This document shows, piece after piece, positions 59,313 through 64,000 of a DNA stretch of 64,000 nucleotides. The translations under genes were made by a program, and so were the position numbers. Within the stretch, counting starts at the first letter, position 1. Each line of letters begins with the position of its first letter. The DNA lies in NCBI GenBank assembly GCA_030490835.1, contig CM059974.1:8191501-8255500 (forward strand). The letters are read 5' to 3'. The notes under the pieces were generated by a model that made no database searches, was not told the DNA's origin, and worked only from the letters and a program-made list of their open reading frames with translations. Source of the stretch: Annona cherimola (taxonomy: Eukaryota > Streptophyta > Magnoliopsida > Magnoliales > Annonaceae).

Positions 59313-59513
59313 TGAGATATGTTGACGACGAGTACGCGATTAGGTGAGATATTTTGATGAGGAATATGTGGTGTCTCTTGGTTAACGTGAACCCAATTGA
59401 GTCCGTGAGATGCTTTGACAAGGAATGTGGTTGAGTCGCCCGCCATTATCCAATGATAAATATAGGAATATGAAGACCCGAAATCATCCATTTCAGAAAG
59501 AGGGAGAGGGAGA
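59313..59513 (+). promoter_or_regulatory. Promoter and leader of the reductase gene
   Basis: Contains CCAAT at 59450-59454 directly before a TATA-like AATAAATATA-type stretch (ATAAATATA, 59456-59464), about 50 bases ahead of the ATG at 59514. The leader is GA-rich. The region also holds an imperfect direct repeat: GTGAGATATTTTGATGAGGAA (59344) and GTGAGATGCTTTGACAAGGAA (59405). Confidence 0.45.
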
Positions 59514-61014
59514 ATGGCGGGTAAAAGCAAGATCCTCATCTTCGGCGCGACTGGATATCTTGGGAAACACATGATCAGTTCAAGCCTGTTCATGGGTTAT
59601 CCAACCTACGCTTATGTGAGGCCTAACACCAACGCCACAGATCCTTCCAAGCTACAGCTGCTACGGGAGTACAATGACAGGGGAGTGAAGGTCATCGAGG
59701 CACGTAGCCCTACTATGATCCATCAATGTCTGCGCTTATTTCATTTTCTCTTTTGTAGTTTAGATCTCGCCGGCCATGCATCAGATTTGATCTTGTGTTA
59801 TGGCTGCATGCAGGGAGAGCTGGACGAACATGAGAAGCTTATGGCAGCTATCCGACAAGCAGACGTAGTGATCTCTGCACTAGCGGTTCCTCAACATCTG
59901 GAGCAAATCAAAATCATTACTGCCATCAAAGAAGCCGGGAACATCAAGGTACGTGCATGCGTGATCCAACTTGATAATCGGCACTCCAATCTAAACAACT
60001 AGTCAGTCCGAAGCAAAGCTTGATAATCACCATGATCTTTTTCTTCTTTTTTTTTTTTTTTTTAAATCTTTTATGATCCTGCAAATTAGGTGATCAGACG
60101 ATGAAAGTAATAAAAGCACGTTTAGGTTAGAACGCTATTGATAATTTCTGTTGATTTGTTTTTTCCTCATACGACAGAGGTTTGTCCCATCAGAATACGG
60201 CAATGATGTGGACCGGGTTACGGCGATCCCTCCATTCCAACGCCTTCTCGATATCAAGAAAAAGATCAGAAGGGCTGCTGCAGCTGCAGGAATACCTTAC
60301 ACTGTTATCTCTGCCAATTCCTTGATGGCATACTTCGTAGACTACTTCGTCCATCCACGTGAGAGAAAAGATGAAGTCATTATCTACGGAAGTGGTGAAG
60401 CTAAAGGTAATAAAAAACATGGGAGACATATCGTGACTGAAATGCATGAGCTAGTCTTCAATGCATATATTTTTTAATGGGCATGCAGTAACTAATTAAT
60501 GAAATGTGTGGTCGATCAGCTGTATTGAATTATGAGGAAGATGTAGCAGCGTATACGATCATGGGCGCCAATGACCCAAGGACTTGCAACCGCGTGATTC
60601 ACTTAAGGCCACCTGAAAACGTTGTCTCTACGCGGGATTTGGTTGCTTTGTGGGAACATAAGTCCGGAAGGTCTTTGAAGAAGATCCACATCTCTGAGGA
60701 AGATGTCGTAAAGCTGACCGAGAGTAAGATTACATATATTTACGTATATATCGCAAGAAATTAACATAACTAATTATAATTACGAGCTGTAATTATTTTG
60801 TGTGTGATTGGCAGCTTCACCTCATCCAGAGAACGTCTCATGGGCCATACTCCACAACATTTTCATCAAGGGTGCTCAACTAAGCTTCGAGCTCGGGGAC
60901 AACGATTTAGAGGCTTCCAAATTGTATCCAGACTACAAATACACAAGCATCAGCAAATATGTTGATCGCTGCGTTGTGGCTCCAGTCAAAGTCAAGCTCT
61001 CCGCATTTGCATGA
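59514..61014 (+). CDS. PIP-family NADPH-dependent reductase (eugenol/isoeugenol synthase-like)
   Basis: Five exons: 59514-59699, 59814-59948, 60178-60406, 60520-60723, 60815-61014. The total is 954 nt, 317 aa with a TGA stop, normal for the pinoresinol-lariciresinol/isoflavone/phenylcoumaran benzylic ether reductase (PIP) family. It has an N-terminal Rossmann fold with GATGYLG (residues 11-17) for NADPH, VVISALA, and SEYGNDVDR (112-120). The likely catalytic lysine is in DIKKKIRRA (Lys134 by alignment from memory with Ocimum eugenol synthase). [44 protein letters not shown] and a C-terminal KLSAFA follow. It overall resembles the eugenol/isoeugenol synthase branch, cytosolic enzymes that reduce coniferyl esters to volatile phenylpropenes. 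The substrate cannot be settled from sequence. Intron 1 appears to be GC-AG; the others are GT-AG. No C-terminal truncation. Confidence 0.92.
59700..59813 (+). other. GC-AG intron 1 of the reductase gene
   Basis: The exon ends ATCGAG and the intron starts GCACGTAG, ending ATGCAG before GGAGAGCTGGAC. This join gives [15 protein letters not shown], the expected length for the family's GVxxxxGxxxD stretch. The nearby GT sites either shift the frame (59704) or drop three residues (59691, after GTGAAG). Confidence 0.7.
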
Positions 61015-61044
61015 ATATGTCTACTGCATATCATCACCCTTACG

Positions 61045-61512
61045 AGTGTTTGACAATCGTGCAAAATTTCAAAAAACTTAAAAAAAATTTCACTCTTTGC
61101 AATTATCTTAATTTTTTAAATCATTTTTTCGCATATTACTATATAATCATTTTATTTTCTAATCATTTCTCCGCAACTATCTATCTAACTACCCTATTTA
61201 TTTTAATGTTATTTTCTTTATTCATCTTCATTACTCTAATGATGTGATATAATAGAGATAATGATGAAGAATAAATAAAATTAAATTAAAATAGATAGGT
61301 TAGTTGTATGACTAATTGTGTAGAAATAATTAAAAATTAAAATGATTTTATAGAAATATATGAATAAATAATTTAAAAAATAGAATGGTTATAGAAAGTG
61401 AAAAATTTTATATTAAAAAATTTTCATTGAAAAAGTTTTGATTGAAAACAAATATGTTTTATAAAAAAATTTCTCTCAAAAGTTTTATTAAATTCCAAAT
61501 ACTCCTTATATG
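61045..61512. repeat. Two MITE-like units after the reductase gene
   Basis: 61045-61250 (reverse orientation) and 61235-61512 (forward) share AAAACTTTT-family blocks (TAATTGTGTAGAAATAATT, GATAATGATGAAGAATAA) and meet tail to tail near 61240. Non-coding. The first starts within about 40 bases of the stop codon and may be part of the 3' UTR. Confidence 0.45.
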
Positions 61513-61770
61513 ATGCGCTCCTGTTTTTCAATTCTATGTTGTTGCTAAGGATTAATTAGTGAATACCTGCATACTGGAGAACTTAATTAGCCCATTTTGA
61601 ATGATTAATTAGCTAGCTAGCTATGTATATGTGTGTTGTACAAAATTTTCCCTTTTGTGCAAGTGTATACGGTATACATACGTAAGCAAAAAGCCAGGCC
61701 GCAAGTTTTCTTTTCTTTTTTTTTTTACCCCGGTTGGTTCTGGCGAGATAATTTGGCCTTCAAATAATTT
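61513..61770. other. Intergenic, nothing recognised
   Basis: Short stretch with a T-run near 61712-61726. No gene. Confidence 0.3.
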
Positions 61771-62165
61771 CTATCCCATGCATACAGGGAGATAAATATT
61801 CATGCGTAGCATAATTGCAACATAACAGCGGTGCAGTTGCACCAAGATGGGTCTCACATGATCATAAAATTATAATTTACTCTACCCATTGTATTTAAAA
61901 TCATGTATTCTGTTATCATATCAATTTTCATTCCAATCGAATATGTGTACGGGTCCCATTTGAAAATGGTACAAATTCAACGTAATAAAATAATTTGATG
62001 TTAATAACAATTTTCAAGTGATTTTTTCAAGATGTAAACTATTTACTATAAACTTTATAAATGGATAAATAATTATATAACGTTTCATTGCATTCTAATA
62101 TATATGAGGTCCATTTTTTAGTAAATGTACCGTTGTTCCGGTTCAGCAACCCTTATATATATGCG
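61771..62165 (+). repeat. GTGCAGCTTCACTGCAC-family MITE, forward copy
   Basis: From GGAGATAAATATTCATGCGTAG to GTTCAGCAACCC. Interior blocks CATGATCATAAAATTATAA and ACAAATTCAACGTAATAAAA match the arrayed copies at 51-53 kb. Terminal palindromes are decayed. Confidence 0.65.
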
Positions 62166-62560
62166 GGACCCATTCTCATGCAGACGAACTGCACTGTATT
62201 ACTGTAAAATGGGCTTCACACATATTACATTGCAATGAAATGGGCTTCACACATATTACATTGCAATGAAACTTTATACAATCATTTATCCATATAAAAG
62301 TTATACTTTAGACGGTTCAGATGTTGAAAATACAACTTTAAACTTGATATTTATATTAAACTATTTTATTACGTTAATTTTGCCTCATTTTAAGATGGAG
62401 ATCACGCACATGTTGGATTTAGATAAAAATTGGTATGCTAATAAAGTGGACAATTCTAAATACAATGAGTGGGATGAATTTTCCATTCATAATCATGTGG
62501 GGTCCACGATGCATGGACTACACGTTGCAGTCGCATGTACTGGATCATATTCATATATAT
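62166..62560 (-). repeat. GTGCAGCTTCACTGCAC-family MITE, reverse copy with internal duplication
   Basis: Reverse orientation of the same family. AATGGGCTTCACACATATTA and the bases after it are repeated directly (62208-62237 and 62238-62268), an internal duplication of about 30 bp. The 98-codon frame across it is accidental. Confidence 0.65.
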
Positions 62561-62569
62561 AGAGAGATA

Positions 62570-62990
62570 AATATTCAGGTGCAGCGCCGCTTAAATAGGC
62601 CTCACATGATGATCAAATTATAATCTTCTCCACCTATTGTATTTAGAATCATGTATTCTATTACCATACCAATTTTCACCCAAATCGGATATGTGTATGG
62701 ATCCCATATAAAAATAGTACAAATTAAATGTAATAAAATAATTTAATGTAAATAACAACTTTAAAGTAGTTTTTTCAACCTATAAACTATTTATTATAAA
62801 ATTTATATATGAATAAATCAAAGCAACTACACCGAAACAGAGGTACATTTACCCCAAAAATGAGTCCATACATATATCCGATTGGAATGAAAATTAATAT
62901 GTTAATAGAATACATTATTCTAAATATAATGGGAAGAATAGATTTTGATTTCGTAATCATGTGGGGCCCATTTCAGTGTCACTGTATTTC
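62570..62990. repeat. Chimeric copy of the same MITE family
   Basis: 62570-62815 is a forward copy that stops at TTTATATATGAATAAATCA. It is followed at once by reverse-orientation sequence of the same family (62820-62975, with GATTGGAATGAAAATTAATA and AATCATGTGGGGCCCATTT). Confidence 0.55.
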
Positions 62991-63104
62991 GCGGGCGCTG
63001 CTCATGAGTCATGTGATGGCTTTAAATTGCAATGTTTATGCACCACCGGCGCTGTCAGCTTGAATTCGTCATTATTGCATTTATGGAATCGACGTGTGTG
63101 AGAG

Positions 63105-63596
63105 GTCGGGCGGGACAGAAAGAACTAAATAACATTCTTTTATATGTCTGTATTTTATATTATTTATATTCATGTTTGAATTTATATTTATCATGTTGAA
63201 GTCATATTATATATAAATTACATTATTTTTGTACAAATATACGTCTTTATTCATATTATTTAACTTTATATTTGTTTCTTTTCTTCCTCTGTACATTTAG
63301 AAAAGATACAAAAAATTTTACAAATATTTTGCATTATAATTTTTTAAATTCTAATTAAACTATATACTATTTTTTTGTTTAGATGACTTATGAATTATAT
63401 TCATATAAAATTTTAAATCGTTACTTTTAAATTAAATAAAAGCCTATAATCCTAAATCAAATTTGCATTAATAAAGTTAGAATTCAAGATATACAAGTAG
63501 AATTAAGAATAGGTTTAGAATTGAGATTTTATAGGGTTAGAGTTAAGGTTAAAGTTGAATAAAAGCAGTTTAAAATTCAAATTTCATCCCTAAAAT
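63105..63596. mobile_element. Diverged copy of the hAT element seen at 30309
   Basis: Starts near GGTCGGGCGGGACAG and ends near TTCATCCCTA. The AT-rich interior, the order TTATATGTCTGTATTTTATA ... TTAAATCGTTAC ... GGTTAGAGTTAAGG, and the CCCTA end follow the element at 30309-31388, without the MITE nested there. Target duplication not found. Confidence 0.45.
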
Positions 63597-64000
63597 AAAT
63601 ATATGCAAATTTTAAATTTGAAAAAATTTGACTTATAAATTAAATACACATATTAGCAATCGCATATATAAAATTTTTTTTGGCCCAGTAGCATATGATC
63701 GATGGGCTAGTCGAGTTGGGTCAAGTTTACCAGAGCTTCTCGAGAGCCCAAAGTCTCTATGTTTTCTTATGGGCAATTTCCGACCAGCCCAGCTGTAAGA
63801 CCGCCGGTTTAGTGTTCTTATTTAAAAAATGAGAGATTCAATCACACAAGTCAAGTTGTTATATTAAATGAAGTTATAATAATAATAATAAAGACTTGGT
63901 TGACTTGGAAACCTCTTTTCGAACTTCATTTTTGGTGCGGCTTCAGTGGAAACCTACATCTGGAAACTCATCCAAACAATAAATATTTTTAGCTTTTTCA
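63597..64000. other. Intergenic to window end
   Basis: 63597-63680 has foldback-arm-like words (TTATAAATTAAATACACA). Then less AT-rich DNA with an (AAT)n run (63877-63892). No gene recognised before the window ends. Confidence 0.35.

Noticed and set aside
59685..59704. Alternative GT donors for reductase exon 1
   Set aside because: GT at 59704 shifts the frame into an early stop; GT at 59691 removes three residues from a length-conserved part. The GC donor fits best.
62985..63000. ATTTCGCGGGCGCTG shared with the SINE flank at 38637-38650
   Set aside because: A striking 14-15 base match, but the surroundings show no SINE or other shared structure, so it was left as coincidence.

Overview
The window is nuclear DNA of a flowering plant. 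It holds three well-supported protein genes with plant-type exons, GT-AG introns and plant-specific families, set in AT-rich sequence crowded with small transposons. No bacterial, organellar, rRNA or CRISPR signal was seen. The species cannot be named from the sequence. All splice sites were read by eye, so exon edges are predictions that rest on frame continuity and on family knowledge.

Layout. 754-10056 (minus strand) is a 12-exon gene for a nonaspanin (TM9SF/EMP70) membrane protein of the TM9SF3-like subclass, 590 aa. It has an 18-base micro-exon and large introns holding a hAT-type element, a SINE and nested MITEs. 10.1-28.8 kb is gene-poor: a series of foldback MITEs (11.0, 17.0, 18.4, 19.6, 21.2, 22.6, 23.9 and 24.2 kb), a 5'-truncated LINE (15056-16532) beside a SINE (16560-16804), and a run of GTTAATT-type repeats (17.4-18.1 kb). 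29021-29728 (minus strand) is an intronless zinc-finger homeodomain (ZHD) transcription factor gene of 235 aa. 30-59 kb is again transposon-dominated: hAT-like elements with 8-bp target duplications, Mutator-like foldback MITEs with 9-bp duplications, a three-deep nest at 49-51 kb, and a five-copy MITE array at 51.25-53.21 kb. 59514-61014 (plus strand) is a five-exon gene for a PIP-family NADPH reductase (eugenol/isoeugenol synthase-like), 317 aa, with an apparent GC-AG first intron. 61-64 kb returns to MITEs and a diverged hAT copy.

The three genes show no common pathway: one is an endomembrane protein, one a developmental transcription factor and one a phenylpropanoid enzyme. The most unusual content is in the repeats. 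Many foldback elements share one AT-rich hairpin core but carry different short palindromic ends (types centred on CACCCGGGTG, CTCCCGGGAG, GCCCGGGC or ACCGGT). The copies whose borders could be read all have 9-bp target duplications, so they look like one modular Mutator-like superfamily. A second group, with TAGGGGTG ends and 8-bp duplications, carries CCCGAACC-rich ends, and one member keeps a GC-rich leader-like interior.
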